A stretch of DNA of 64,000 nucleotides from Paenibacillus sp. KS-LC4 (GCF_036894955.1 NZ_CP145905.1:2560501-2624500), one strand, 5' to 3'; counted from the stretch's first letter, positions 48,318-56,690 are shown. Program-made: numbers and translations. The notes: generated from the sequence alone by a model not told the origin.

Positions 48318-48809
48318 TTAATTTGCCTTTCCAGCGCCTGCCATAGCTGCTACAAGACCGTCCACATAACGTACGATTCGGAGGCTTATCTCGGCGCGCA
48401 TATAGTCCCGGGTGATGATGAAATGATCTTCATATTCCCGGCAAATATAGCGGTAACGGGCCTCTTGATGGTTTTTCTCCTCTTCAAAAACGCGGATATT
48501 TTTCTCCGTCAATGCTCTCTTTAATTGGGTTAGGTCATGCTCGACATTTCTAGCCAGCAATTGGGCAGCTTTAGCATAGAGCAGTCTTAGCGTTTCGAAG
48601 GATTGCTCTGCCTCATGAGCTTTTTTGACGATGATTGCGTGCATGATCGGCAGCAATACATAATCCTTCATCATATGAATTTCTTCTGATGTTGGACGAG
48701 CAGGCGGAATAGCCGTATTTCGAAATCTGTTCTGAAAAGCCTCCTTATGCTGTGGGAGCATCATTCGGCTAGATTCCCAGAGTCCGTTTTTCTCCAATTT
48801 TTTGCTCAT
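48318..48809 (-). CDS. YolD-like protein with paralogous C-terminal domain
   Basis: A 163-residue protein, third gene of a polymerase cassette. Residues 8-30 (LWESSRMMLPQHKEAFQ) match the YolD-like family, whose genes often flank Y-family polymerases in Bacillus. Residues 41-152 are collinear with nearly all of the 123-residue protein encoded at 50071, sharing LLPI, a RNI/KNI-like turn, Y-x-x-x-x-Y-x-HF or DHF, and an AE near the end. It may be a polymerase accessory. Its start overlaps the polymerase stop by four bases. Confidence 0.8.
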   Translation of the reverse strand: MSKKLEKNGLWESSRMMLPQHKEAFQNRFRNTAIPPARPTSEEIHMMKDYVLLPIMHAIIVKKAHEAEQSFETLRLLYAKAAQLLARNVEHDLTQLKRALTEKNIRVFEEEKNHQEARYRYICREYEDHFIITRDYMRAEISLRIVRYVDGLVAAMAGAGKAN

Positions 48810-50074
48810 TTGTAATGCCCTCCGATTTTTAAGGATCTATCCGCTGCTTGCCCGGCGGCAGTTAGGGATGAAGCTCTGACAATGGCAGTGCTCCCATAGC
48901 GATTTTTGATGCTGTCTGTCACTTTCTCCAGCGCTCTAAGCTTGATCTGATCATCAAAGAGGGTGAGCTGATAGCTTTGATCGTCCATGAGCTGGCTGAT
49001 GGTCACACCGACCCGGCGCACAGGCATACCATCCCAAAATTTATAAAAGAGCTGCTTCACCGCTTCAAAAACCGTTTTTGTATGGTTTGTGGGATCGAGC
49101 AGCTTCATTTGGCGCGAAAATCCGGTGGGCGCTTCGTAGGGACTGCACATGCAGTTGACCGTGACGACATGGCCCATATATTTTTTGCGACGGCAATCGC
49201 GGCAAACCTCCTCCGTCAGCTCTAATAAAACGGTATCTACCTCCCAAGGCTCGATATAATCTCTGGGCAGCGTCATCATATGGCCAACCGATTTTGGCGG
49301 GGTATTGAAGGTTTCCGGTGTTACCGGGCTATCGTCGATGCCGTTGGCCGTTCGCCACAGCACCTCGGCCTGAATATCGGATTGCTTGCCAAAGCGAAAG
49401 CGCAGCCGATCCCTCAGACGCGGAAGCGGCGTTCTGGCAATATCGCCTATTGTATGCATGCCAAGACGAGTGAAATGGGTGGTCATGCGTGAGCCGACTC
49501 CAAACATTTTATGAACCGGCTGCGGCCACAGCAAAGCTTCGACTTCTGTTTTAGGGAGGGTGAAGATGCCGTCCTTATTCTTTTTTGCCCAGATGTCCGT
49601 CGCCATTTTAGCGAGCATTTTATTGGAGCTTATGCCGATTCTTATCCACACCCCTGTCTGCTGGAGAACCTTCTGCTGAAGAGCTTTAGCTATCGTAACA
49701 GGGTCTCCGAAAAGCGGGAGGCTTGCCGTAATGTCCAGAAACTGCTCATCTATGCTGAAAACTTCAACGAGATTCGTAAACTCCTCATAAATGCCCGTAA
49801 TCATCATAGAGGCGTCGATATAATGCTGCATGCGGGGGCGCAGGACGACGAGCTCCGGACATTTATTTAAAGCGATTCCGAGCCGTTCGGCTGTCGTTAT
49901 GCCGTATTGCTTGGCGATGGGGCAAGCCGCTAAAATAATGCCTGAGCGGCGCTCAACAGAGCCAGCCACAACAACGGGTTTATTTTTACACTCCGGATGG
50001 CTGGCTTTCTCAATACTTGCGTAAAAACTTTGACAATCCGCGAGCAATATAACCCTTTCAGCTGCTTCCTTCAT
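48806..50074 (-). CDS. uvrX: Y-family DNA polymerase (UvrX/UmuC type)
   Basis: A 422-residue translesion polymerase. The palm motifs LLADCQSFYASIE and the catalytic FSIDEQFLDIT are present, and IGISSNKMLAKMATDIWAKK, then GVGSRMTTHFTRLGMHTIGDIA follow as the thumb/HhH part, with a C-terminal little finger (PVRRVGVTISQL, YQLTLFD). Such enzymes copy damaged DNA with low fidelity. It overlaps the gene on each side by 4 nt, forming a tightly coupled three-gene operon behind two LexA-type boxes. Confidence 0.93.
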   Translation of the reverse strand: MKEAAERVILLADCQSFYASIEKASHPECKNKPVVVAGSVERRSGIILAACPIAKQYGITTAERLGIALNKCPELVVLRPRMQHYIDASMMITGIYEEFTNLVEVFSIDEQFLDITASLPLFGDPVTIAKALQQKVLQQTGVWIRIGISSNKMLAKMATDIWAKKNKDGIFTLPKTEVEALLWPQPVHKMFGVGSRMTTHFTRLGMHTIGDIARTPLPRLRDRLRFRFGKQSDIQAEVLWRTANGIDDSPVTPETFNTPPKSVGHMMTLPRDYIEPWEVDTVLLELTEEVCRDCRRKKYMGHVVTVNCMCSPYEAPTGFSRQMKLLDPTNHTKTVFEAVKQLFYKFWDGMPVRRVGVTISQLMDDQSYQLTLFDDQIKLRALEKVTDSIKNRYGSTAIVRASSLTAAGQAADRSLKIGGHYK

Positions 50075-50442
50075 TCCAATCGCCTCCGCATATTCATCAG
50101 CATGGTCATTAGCTCAGCCTTCACTAAGCTTCTCAGCATGGTGAAATGATGGGTATAACCGCGAACCTTATATTCAACATGGACCCCGCGCGCATTCATT
50201 TCGGTATTCAGCGCTTTAATATTTCGCTCTCTCATTTTTTTCTTAATGCTTTGCAATTCAAGATAGATGCTTTGTTCGATTTCATTGAGATAAAAAAGGA
50301 TATGATTGTAAATCATTTTGTTCCGATACATTTTTAATTCGTTGATGTCTCTAGCTAGCATTTCGAGAAGGATTGGCAGCAGGGTATGCTTTTTAATGAT
50401 GATTAAATCCTCTTCCGTTTCGATAATTGAATGGACACTCAT
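50071..50442 (-). CDS. Small protein paralogous to the YolD-like gene product
   Basis: A 123-residue mainly helical, basic protein, first gene of the cassette. I do not recognise a named family. From about residue 10 to the end it aligns without gaps of note with residues 41-152 of the product at 48318 (LLPI, RNIKAL versus KNIRVF, YKVRGYTHHF versus YICREYEDHF, then AE). It lacks the YolD-like N-terminus. Start ATG 50442 follows GGTGGTG; its stop overlaps the polymerase start. Confidence 0.75.
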   Translation of the reverse strand: MSVHSIIETEEDLIIIKKHTLLPILLEMLARDINELKMYRNKMIYNHILFYLNEIEQSIYLELQSIKKKMRERNIKALNTEMNARGVHVEYKVRGYTHHFTMLRSLVKAELMTMLMNMRRRLE

Positions 50443-50460
50443 AGCTACACCACCATGACG

Positions 50461-50513
50461 CGAACGTGTATTCGTATTACGTATTATATACCGAATGTAC
50501 GTTCTCTATGCAA
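50461..50513 (-). promoter_or_regulatory. SOS promoter with two LexA/DinR boxes
   Basis: On the minus strand TTGCAT (50508-50513) and TATATA (50485-50490) are 17 nt apart. CGAATGTACGTTCT (50492-50505) fits the Bacillus LexA box CGAACRNRYGTTYG at 12 of 14 positions and lies in the spacer; CGAACGTGTATTCG (50461-50474) fits at 13 of 14 and covers the start of transcription. The cassette is therefore probably induced by DNA damage. Confidence 0.8.
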
Positions 50514-50669
50514 GGTTTTGCAGACAGGTAATTTCGACCAGCTTGAATTTCTGCGGGAAGGGAGAGGGGCTAACGTTCTGAGGGGTGGTTATAATAATGA
50601 GGCTTGTCCAATAAGTCAGAAGATGCGATGATAAATAAATCATATGCTTACATAAGGGGTTAGAGCAAA

Positions 50670-51884
50670 ATGAAACAGGCATCTTTGCTGCAAGACAAAA
50701 AACAACGCAAATTGCTGTTCAGCGCCGGGCTCAGTTGGATGTTCGATGCCATGGACGTCGGCATGCTGTCCTTTATCGTGGCTGCGCTAAGCGTAGAGTG
50801 GGGGCTTGGCACCGAGCAAATCGGACAGCTGACTGCGATTAATTCCATCGGCATGGCGGTGGGAGCGGCAGCGGCGGGGGCGCTGGCGGACCGCTACGGT
50901 CGCCGGACCATTTTGCTGTGGACGCTGCTCATCTTCTCGGCGGCGAGCGGCTTGTCGGCGTTGGCGGGCACCTTTACTGTGCTATGTATTTTGCGGTTCG
51001 CAGGCGGCTTCGGACTTGGCGGCGAGCTGCCCGTCGCTTCGACACTCGTATCCGAGTCGGTTCCCGTTAAGGATCGAGGGAGAGCGATTGTGCTTCTGGA
51101 AAGCTTCTGGGCAGGCGGCTGGATTGTCGCCGCGCTCGTCTCGTATTTTGTTATTCCGGCTTATGGCTGGCGAGCAGCATTTATTATTGGAGCGGTTCCG
51201 GCGCTGTACGCGCTGTATTTGCGAAGAGCGATTGAGGATTCACCGCGCTATGTGGCGCAAAAGGGGAAGGTTTTGCCGCTGCGCCAGCGGCTGGCGGCGA
51301 TATGGTCACCGAAGCATCGCCGCTCGACGATTATGCTGTGGCTGCTGTGGCTGACGGTCGTCTTCTCGTATTACGGCATGTTTCTGTGGCTGCCGACCGT
51401 GATGGTGCTGAAGGGCTTCGGGCTGGTCAAAAGCTTTCAATATGTGCTGCTCATTACACTGGCGCAGCTTCCGGGCTATTTTACAGCAGCCTATTTCATC
51501 GAGAAGCTGGGGCGTAAATTTGTGCTGGTCACCTATTTGCTGCTGACGGCGGCAAGCGCCATCTGGTTTGGCAGCGCGACGACACAAGGCATGCTGCTGG
51601 CTGCCGGAGCTTGTCTTTCCTTCTTCAACCTTGGTGCGTGGGGAGCCATGTACGCTTACACGCCGGAGCAATATCCGACGGCGGTGCGGGCAACGGGAGC
51701 AGGCTTTGCCGCTTCCTTCGGCCGGATCGGGGGCATCATCGGCCCTTATATGGTGGGGATGCTTGTGGCAGGAGGAACGTCGATACAAACGGTGTTCATC
51801 ATTTTCTTTGCAGCGATCGTATGCGGTGCGCTGGCCGTTGCCTTTCTAGGTAAAGAAACCAAAGGAATTGATCCTGACCTTTGA
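50670..51884 (+). CDS. niaP: MFS transporter, probable niacin transporter NiaP
   Basis: A 404-residue twelve-segment transporter. It resembles B. subtilis NiaP (YceI) over its length, from memory: GLSWMFDAMDVGMLSFIVAAL, GGELPVASTLVSESVP, IVLLESFWAGGWI and the DRYGRR loop after TM2. Niacin or a related aromatic acid is the likely substrate, for NAD synthesis. TAAGGGGTTAG precedes the ATG. No NAD genes or clear NiaR box are nearby, so the substrate remains inferred. Confidence 0.85.
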   Translation: MKQASLLQDKKQRKLLFSAGLSWMFDAMDVGMLSFIVAALSVEWGLGTEQIGQLTAINSIGMAVGAAAAGALADRYGRRTILLWTLLIFSAASGLSALAGTFTVLCILRFAGGFGLGGELPVASTLVSESVPVKDRGRAIVLLESFWAGGWIVAALVSYFVIPAYGWRAAFIIGAVPALYALYLRRAIEDSPRYVAQKGKVLPLRQRLAAIWSPKHRRSTIMLWLLWLTVVFSYYGMFLWLPTVMVLKGFGLVKSFQYVLLITLAQLPGYFTAAYFIEKLGRKFVLVTYLLLTAASAIWFGSATTQGMLLAAGACLSFFNLGAWGAMYAYTPEQYPTAVRATGAGFAASFGRIGGIIGPYMVGMLVAGGTSIQTVFIIFFAAIVCGALAVAFLGKETKGIDPDL

Positions 51885-51954
51885 GCAGGAGAGCTTGCCA
51901 GAATAGGATGAACGAGGCGAGAAAGAGCAGGAAGCACGTCGCTTTCTAAATGAA

Positions 51955-52031
51955 AAAAAGCCCCTCTCCCGAGGAATAGCAGCTTCGGCAAGCCGAACGC
52001 TGCTTGATCAAGGAAGGGGGTTCTTTTTTTT
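51955..52031. terminator. Bidirectional terminator between niaP and the aldo/keto reductase
   Basis: An outer stem pairs the CCCCTCTCC region (after an A run near 51955) with GGAAGGGG (before a long T run). Inside is AGCAGC with TTCGGC/GCCGAA and GCTGCT. Both convergent genes end here. Confidence 0.75.
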
Positions 52032-52078
52032 GAATAAATCCTGCAAAATACAGATTTTAGCACAAGTAGCTGCAAATG

Positions 52079-53053
52079 CTACCTAAGCGGCGCAAAATGC
52101 TTCACTTGCTCCAATATAGCTTCGATTTCCTGCACAACATCTGCCGAAAGCTCCAACTCCACAGCTTTGACGTTTTCGACGATTTGCTGCGGACGGCTCG
52201 CGCCAATTAGCGCGGAGCTGATGCCGGGCAAGCGCAGTACCCAGGCCAGCGCCAGCTGGGAAATCGAGACGCCAAGCTGGCTAGCCAATCCATCGAGCTG
52301 GTCTACGCAGTCAAGGACATCGTCCCGCAAATAGCTTTTCAGCACATGGTTGATCGAATCATTGGCAGCACGGCTATCTGTAGGCAATTGCTGGCCTTTT
52401 CTGTACTTTCCGGTCAGAATGCCTTGCGCCAGCGGGGAAAAGACGATCTGGCCAATGCCTTCCCGCTCGCTGACAGGGATGACTTCCTGCTCGATATATC
52501 GCTCAAACATATTGTAGATCGGCTGGTTGGAAATGAGCGGACGCAGGTTTAGCCGCTTTGCAATGCCGGTCGCATCGGCGATTTGAGCGGCGCTCCATTC
52601 GCTGACAGCGGAATACAAAATTTTGCCCTGTGCGGTCAAATCGTCCAGCGCCCGCAGCGTCTCTTCCAGCGGGGCATTCTGATCATAGCGATGGCAAAAA
52701 TAAATATCAATATAGTCCGTGCCGAGACGCTTCAAGCTGGCGTCACATTGCTCCATAATATGCTTGCGCGATAAGCCGCCGTCATTGGGGCCGTCACCCA
52801 TATTGAAAAAGACCTTCGTCGAAAGCACGTAGCTTGAGCGCTCGAAAGGCCGCAGGGCAGCGCCTAGTGCCCGCTCACCCTCGCCGCGGTTATAGGCATT
52901 GGAAGTATCGAAGAAATTGATGCCGCTTTCAAAGGCTTGCTGAATGCAAGCGTCAGCCGCCTTCTGCTCGGTAGCTGTACCATAAGTGAGCCAGCTTCCA
53001 AGACCGATTTCGCTTACTTTAATGCCGCTTGAACCAACGCGTCTGTATTTCAT
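52079..53053 (-). CDS. Aldo/keto reductase
   Basis: A 324-residue NADPH-dependent TIM-barrel oxidoreductase of the Kv-beta/YghZ-like type: MKYRRVGSSGIKVSEIGLGSW, FFDTSNAYNRGEGERALG with catalytic Asp and Tyr, YIDIYFCHRYD, SNQPIYNMFER and ALIGASRPQQIVENV. Substrate unknown. ACGGAGGAATC precedes the start. It follows the XRE-cupin regulator by 56 nt in the same direction and may be controlled with it. Confidence 0.9.
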   Translation of the reverse strand: MKYRRVGSSGIKVSEIGLGSWLTYGTATEQKAADACIQQAFESGINFFDTSNAYNRGEGERALGAALRPFERSSYVLSTKVFFNMGDGPNDGGLSRKHIMEQCDASLKRLGTDYIDIYFCHRYDQNAPLEETLRALDDLTAQGKILYSAVSEWSAAQIADATGIAKRLNLRPLISNQPIYNMFERYIEQEVIPVSEREGIGQIVFSPLAQGILTGKYRKGQQLPTDSRAANDSINHVLKSYLRDDVLDCVDQLDGLASQLGVSISQLALAWVLRLPGISSALIGASRPQQIVENVKAVELELSADVVQEIEAILEQVKHFAPLR

Positions 53054-53109
53054 ACTCTGATTCCTCCGTTTTCATTGAAAAAGTAAATGCCAGGCTCTGG
53101 CCGCAGCCG

Positions 53110-53664
53110 CTATTGCTCCAGTGATTTTTGCGTGAAGATAGCCATATACGTCACCTCGTCCGATACAGGGCAGAGGAGATGCTCCTCCAGCGAATTGAAA
53201 TAAAGCGTATCCCCCGGATGCAGCGAATATTCAGTCGCACCAACCTTATAGGTCATCTCGCCGCTGATCATATAAATAAACTCCTCCCCCTCATGGGAGA
53301 AGCCGTGCGGCTTGACCTCGCCTTTGCGGGCTGTAATCAAATAAGGCTGGACCAGCTTGTCTCTGCGCTCGCTGGCAAACGCGTAGAAGGAATACCCTCT
53401 GTCTGTCCGTAGCCAGCTGTCTTTATCGCTGTACTGCAGGCTAGAATTGAATACGGTCGCATTGGCGCTCTGCTCCTCAATCAGGTCGGACACCCGGACG
53501 CCTAAAGCTCCGGCAATTTTCATCAGTGTCGCCACCGGAGGAGCGGATAGATCGTTTTCAATTTTGGACAGGAGACTCTTCGTAAAGCCGCACTGTTTTG
53601 CGATTTCTTCCTGCGTCCGCTTCTGTTCCATGCGGATCAGCCGGATTCTTTTGCCGAGGCTCAT
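53110..53664 (-). CDS. XRE-family regulator with cupin domain
   Basis: A 184-residue regulator: N-terminal helix-turn-helix (IRLIRMEQKRTQEEIAKQCG, KSLLSKIENDLSAPPVATLM) and a C-terminal cupin (VKPHGFSHEGEEFIYMISGE, LHPGDTLYFNSLEEH). Such proteins sense a small ligand in the cupin. It lies divergently from the cupin/TIM-barrel/oxidoreductase operon and upstream of the aldo/keto reductase. Palindromes between the two promoters are its likely operators. Confidence 0.92.
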   Translation of the reverse strand: MSLGKRIRLIRMEQKRTQEEIAKQCGFTKSLLSKIENDLSAPPVATLMKIAGALGVRVSDLIEEQSANATVFNSSLQYSDKDSWLRTDRGYSFYAFASERRDKLVQPYLITARKGEVKPHGFSHEGEEFIYMISGEMTYKVGATEYSLHPGDTLYFNSLEEHLLCPVSDEVTYMAIFTQKSLEQ

Positions 53665-53744
53665 CAGTCACACACCTTTATTTGTCATACTTGCCCTCTA
53701 TCGTATCATAAATAGACTAAGTTGAAAATGGTTCAATAAAGTTG

Positions 53745-53773
53745 TTGATAATTCAACTTAGTTGAATTAAAAT
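53745..53773 (+). promoter_or_regulatory. Promoter of the cupin operon with palindromic operator
   Basis: TTGATA (53745-53750) and TAAAAT (53768-53773) are exactly 17 nt apart. The spacer contains the palindrome TTCAACT-T-AGTTGAA (53752-53766, extending to 53750-53768). A further half-site CTAAGTTGAA occurs at 53717-53726, in the presumed minus-strand promoter of the XRE gene. Binding would block both directions. Confidence 0.75.
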
Positions 53774-53872
53774 AAACCTGCAATCACCTTGAGCTAAGTG
53801 CTGGAAGTGAACAGGCGACGAGCAATGGAAGCGCCAGAGCATGGAAGGCTGCACGAAACAAGGAGGGACAGT

Positions 53873-54229
53873 ATGGTTAAAGCGGCGGATTTGAATGAGG
53901 AGCAGCATGTGCTGGATATGGGCTGGGGCAAAATAGCATGGCTATATGGCCATGAAATCGACCCGGAGGGCCAAATGACATTTGGGCAGGTTTACATTAA
54001 CGCAGGCGAGGAAAATGGCCGCCATCGGCATCCGAACTGCGAGGAAATTATTTTTGTGCTGTCGGGCGAATGCGATCATTCGCTAGGGGATGAAATGCAT
54101 CATCTGAAGCCAGGCATGGCGCTGCGCATTCCGCAAAATGTGCCGCATCATGCCAAGGTTACGAGCTGGGAGCCGTGCCGGATGATCATTGCATATTCGG
54201 CAGTCGATCGGCAGACGGTGGGCGAATAG
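53873..54229 (+). CDS. Cupin-domain protein
   Basis: A 118-residue single-domain cupin: ENGRHRHPNCEEIIFVLSGE holds the usual HxH and Glu metal ligands, and HHLKPGMALRIPQNVPHHAK gives the second cupin motif. It may be a sugar or acid isomerase or a ligand sensor. The ATG at 53873 is chosen because AGGAGGGACAG is directly upstream; the ORF opens 75 nt earlier without such a site. First gene of a three-gene set. Confidence 0.87.
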   Translation: MVKAADLNEEQHVLDMGWGKIAWLYGHEIDPEGQMTFGQVYINAGEENGRHRHPNCEEIIFVLSGECDHSLGDEMHHLKPGMALRIPQNVPHHAKVTSWEPCRMIIAYSAVDRQTVGE

Positions 54230-54290
54230 AGTCGCCGTGCGAGCGCCTGTTGACCTAGTAGGAGCAGCATGGAACAGCTCAGCTTGTTCA

Positions 54291-54428
54291 AGCAGAACGT
54301 GCGATACAGAACGTACAAGGCAGAAGAGCGCATGGTGCAGAAAGTATGATACAGAACGTACAAGGCAGAAGAGCGCATGGTGCAGAAAGTATGATGCAGA
54401 ACGTACAAGGCACAACGTAAAATGCAGG
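54291..54428 (+). repeat. 45-bp tandem repeat
   Basis: Units begin at 54306, 54351 and 54396 with (A/G)CAGAACGTACAAGGCA; two are complete (45 bp) and identical or nearly so, the third is truncated, and a partial unit precedes them. The array lies between the cupin stop and the next start. No protein in any frame looks real. Confidence 0.85.
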
Positions 54429-54447
54429 ATGCAGGGAGGATGAGAAG

Positions 54448-55218
54448 GTGGCAATCCGGTATGCTTTTTCCCGGCCAACAGCGGGGACAGCGGAAGAGGA
54501 AGCGCTCATACATGGCTATCAGGCGGCAGGCTATGAGGGCTTGCAGCTCAAATGGAATCAATATATGCCCTATGTGCAGGAGGCGGAGCGGTTTATGGAA
54601 CGCTGGGGACAGCGGCCGGGCCTCGCATCGGCACTTATTACGGGAGGCACGCTGCTTAGCGATGACAGCAAGAATGAGCTGCGCCGCATTTTTCGGTTTG
54701 GGCAGCAGGTGGGCACGGAGCTGATCGTCTACTGTCACAGCGTTCCGAGGGCGGGGCTGGAGGAGGAAGCAATCGCCAGCTTTGCGCGGCTGTTCGCGGA
54801 GCTGGGCAAGGAGGCGCAAGCTAGCGGACTTCAGCTGTCGCTGCATCATCATTACGATCAGCCGGTCATGCACCGGGCGGATTTTGATGTTTTTTTCAAC
54901 GAGCTGCGGCCCGAGGATGGGGTTGGGCTAACGATCGACACGGCGCATCTCGTGAAGTCGGGCATTTCCGATGTGGCGGAGGTCATTCGCAGCTTTGCGC
55001 CCTTTATCAATAATTTTCATATGAAGGATTTTGCGGCTGGCGAATATCGGATTTTGGGAGAGGGCTCCATTGATTTTCAGCCGATTATGACAGAGGTGCA
55101 GCGAATAGGCTATACGGGCTGGATGTCGGCGGATGAGGAAAGCGGCGGGGAAATTGCAGCGGGCATGCAGCAATGCTTGCAGTTCATGAAATCAGGTGTC
55201 GGGAGAGTGGCGGAATGA
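54448..55218 (+). CDS. Sugar phosphate isomerase/epimerase family TIM-barrel protein
   Basis: A 256-residue AP endonuclease 2-like TIM barrel: LSLHHHYDQPVMHR, VGLTIDTAHLVKSGI, NNFHMKDFAAGEYRILGEG and GWMSADEESGG carry His, Asp and Glu metal ligands typical of these isomerases. The reaction is unknown. GTG 54448 is preferred, with GGGAGG upstream. It overlaps the next gene (ATGA), so the two enzymes are coupled, perhaps in inositol-like or keto-sugar catabolism. Confidence 0.87.
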   Translation: MAIRYAFSRPTAGTAEEEALIHGYQAAGYEGLQLKWNQYMPYVQEAERFMERWGQRPGLASALITGGTLLSDDSKNELRRIFRFGQQVGTELIVYCHSVPRAGLEEEAIASFARLFAELGKEAQASGLQLSLHHHYDQPVMHRADFDVFFNELRPEDGVGLTIDTAHLVKSGISDVAEVIRSFAPFINNFHMKDFAAGEYRILGEGSIDFQPIMTEVQRIGYTGWMSADEESGGEIAAGMQQCLQFMKSGVGRVAE

Positions 55219-56231
55219 AAAAATATAAAATTGGCTTTGTCGGTGCAGGAGCAGTCACGCGGCTGCATTTGAGAGGTTACGCTAATCATCGGGATCGCGT
55301 GGAGGTCGTTGCGATTTGCGATCCAAGCGAAGCGGCTGTTCAAGAGCGCGCCGAGGAGTTCGGCATTCCAGGGAGATATACGAAGCTTACGGAAATGCTG
55401 GCGCATAGCGGGCTGGATGCCGCAGTAGTCTGTACCCCCTCGACGATACGCGGAAGCATTATGCAGCCGCTGCTGGAAGCGGGCATTCCGGTATTTTTGG
55501 AAAAGCCTTTCGCTGACACGTTTGCCGAGGCGCAGCAAATAGCAGAGCTCGCTAAGCGGCAGAACGTTCCGGTATGCATCAATCAAAATTTCCGCAAGCA
55601 TCATAAATTTGATTTTATTCGCGATTTGGTCAAAGCAGGCGTAATTGGCAAGCTGGAGGCCATTCAGTTTGACTCCTTGTTCTATCGGCAGGATGCAGGC
55701 TGGCGGATTCATACGGAGCGTCACGCTTTGTCCGTCATGGCGATTCATTGGTTTGACGGCATGCGCCGAGTGGCGGATGCGAAGGCGACCTCCATTTATT
55801 GCAGCGCCTACTCCTCGGAGGCGGTCGATTGCTTAGGCGAGACGGATGCGACGGTGCTAATGACATTTGAGAACGGCGTGCGCGCCCATTTTACCCAAAG
55901 CTTCTCCAGTCCGTTTCCTAAAAATGATCTTGTCGTGCTTGGCAGCGAAGGCGTGCTCAGCACTTCGTCTGATACAATCGGGCTGTATCGCCGCGACCCG
56001 AGTGGTGAGCCGAACTGGAATCCGCAGCCGGTGCAGACATGGGAGCATGCGCTGCCAATTGAGGAGGCGATATTTGATGGCCTCAATCAGCTGCTTGTCT
56101 GGTTGGAGACAGGTGTAGAAGCTGAAAATAGCGCATATGACAATTTGCATACGGTTTCATTGCTGGCCGGGGCGTACGAGTCGGCAGGGGCTAATCAGGT
56201 TATTGCTTTTCAGGACGGACTGCTAGGGTAG
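55215..56231 (+). CDS. Gfo/Idh/MocA-family oxidoreductase
   Basis: A 338-residue NAD(P)-dependent dehydrogenase: Rossmann motif IGFVGAGAVTRLHLRGY, then VCTPSTIRG, VFLEKPFADTFAEAQQ with the EKP lysine, and a C-terminal beta sheet (MAIHWFDGMRR, FTQSFSSPFPKND). Substrates in this family are sugars, inositols and related compounds. ATG 55215 overlaps the TIM-barrel stop by four bases. Long hairpin at 56361-56406 (AATAAGGCGC... GCGCCTTATT) lies downstream. Confidence 0.92.
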   Translation: MKKYKIGFVGAGAVTRLHLRGYANHRDRVEVVAICDPSEAAVQERAEEFGIPGRYTKLTEMLAHSGLDAAVVCTPSTIRGSIMQPLLEAGIPVFLEKPFADTFAEAQQIAELAKRQNVPVCINQNFRKHHKFDFIRDLVKAGVIGKLEAIQFDSLFYRQDAGWRIHTERHALSVMAIHWFDGMRRVADAKATSIYCSAYSSEAVDCLGETDATVLMTFENGVRAHFTQSFSSPFPKNDLVVLGSEGVLSTSSDTIGLYRRDPSGEPNWNPQPVQTWEHALPIEEAIFDGLNQLLVWLETGVEAENSAYDNLHTVSLLAGAYESAGANQVIAFQDGLLG

Positions 56232-56451
56232 GGCAGGTAGAGCAGATCGAGTCTGCAACTGCAAACACGGTATGAAAAAGCTGCAAAAACCATATGTGAA
56301 GGACTAGGTGGCTGCTTAAGGCTTCGGGCGCTTAATCATGTCGCTAGTTGAACGGGAATAAATAAGGCGCAGGGCTTTCGCAGCAGCGAAAACCTTGCGC
56401 CTTATTGTGCATAATAAGCTCTGCGAGCGTTGGTTTGGAGAATTATCCATT

Positions 56452-56641
56452 ATGGCGGACACCAAATCCGCTATTTCCTCAAGCAAGCCATTGAAGTGAT
56501 GCCTCGCGGACACAGAAGCACCTATTGCTTCTCGAATCACTGTTTTGCCGAGATATTGAGACCGATAAGGGATTTCCTGTCCGCTTACCTTTTTAAATCA
56601 CAAAAAAAGCTGAAATAGCGGAACCTCTGTCCTCCAAAAGC
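56452..56641 (-). repeat. Intergenic repeat element, copy 2 (minus orientation)
   Basis: The reverse complement aligns with 8107-8295. Landmarks: CCTGTCCGCTTAC at 56576-56588 is the exact complement of the 13-mer in copy 1. GGCGGACACCAAATCCGCT (56454-56472) and TGAAATAGCGG...GTCC (56611-56632) are the AATAGCGG/GTCCGC modules in both orientations. Confidence 0.6.
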
Positions 56642-56690
56642 AGGCCCAAAAATAGGTCCAAAAAAGAGGATCTAAAAAGATTCTAAAAAG

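Noticed and set aside
54148..54873. 241-codon minus-strand ORF over the 45-bp repeat
   Set aside because: Repeat translation plus antisense of the TIM-barrel gene; no recognisable protein.
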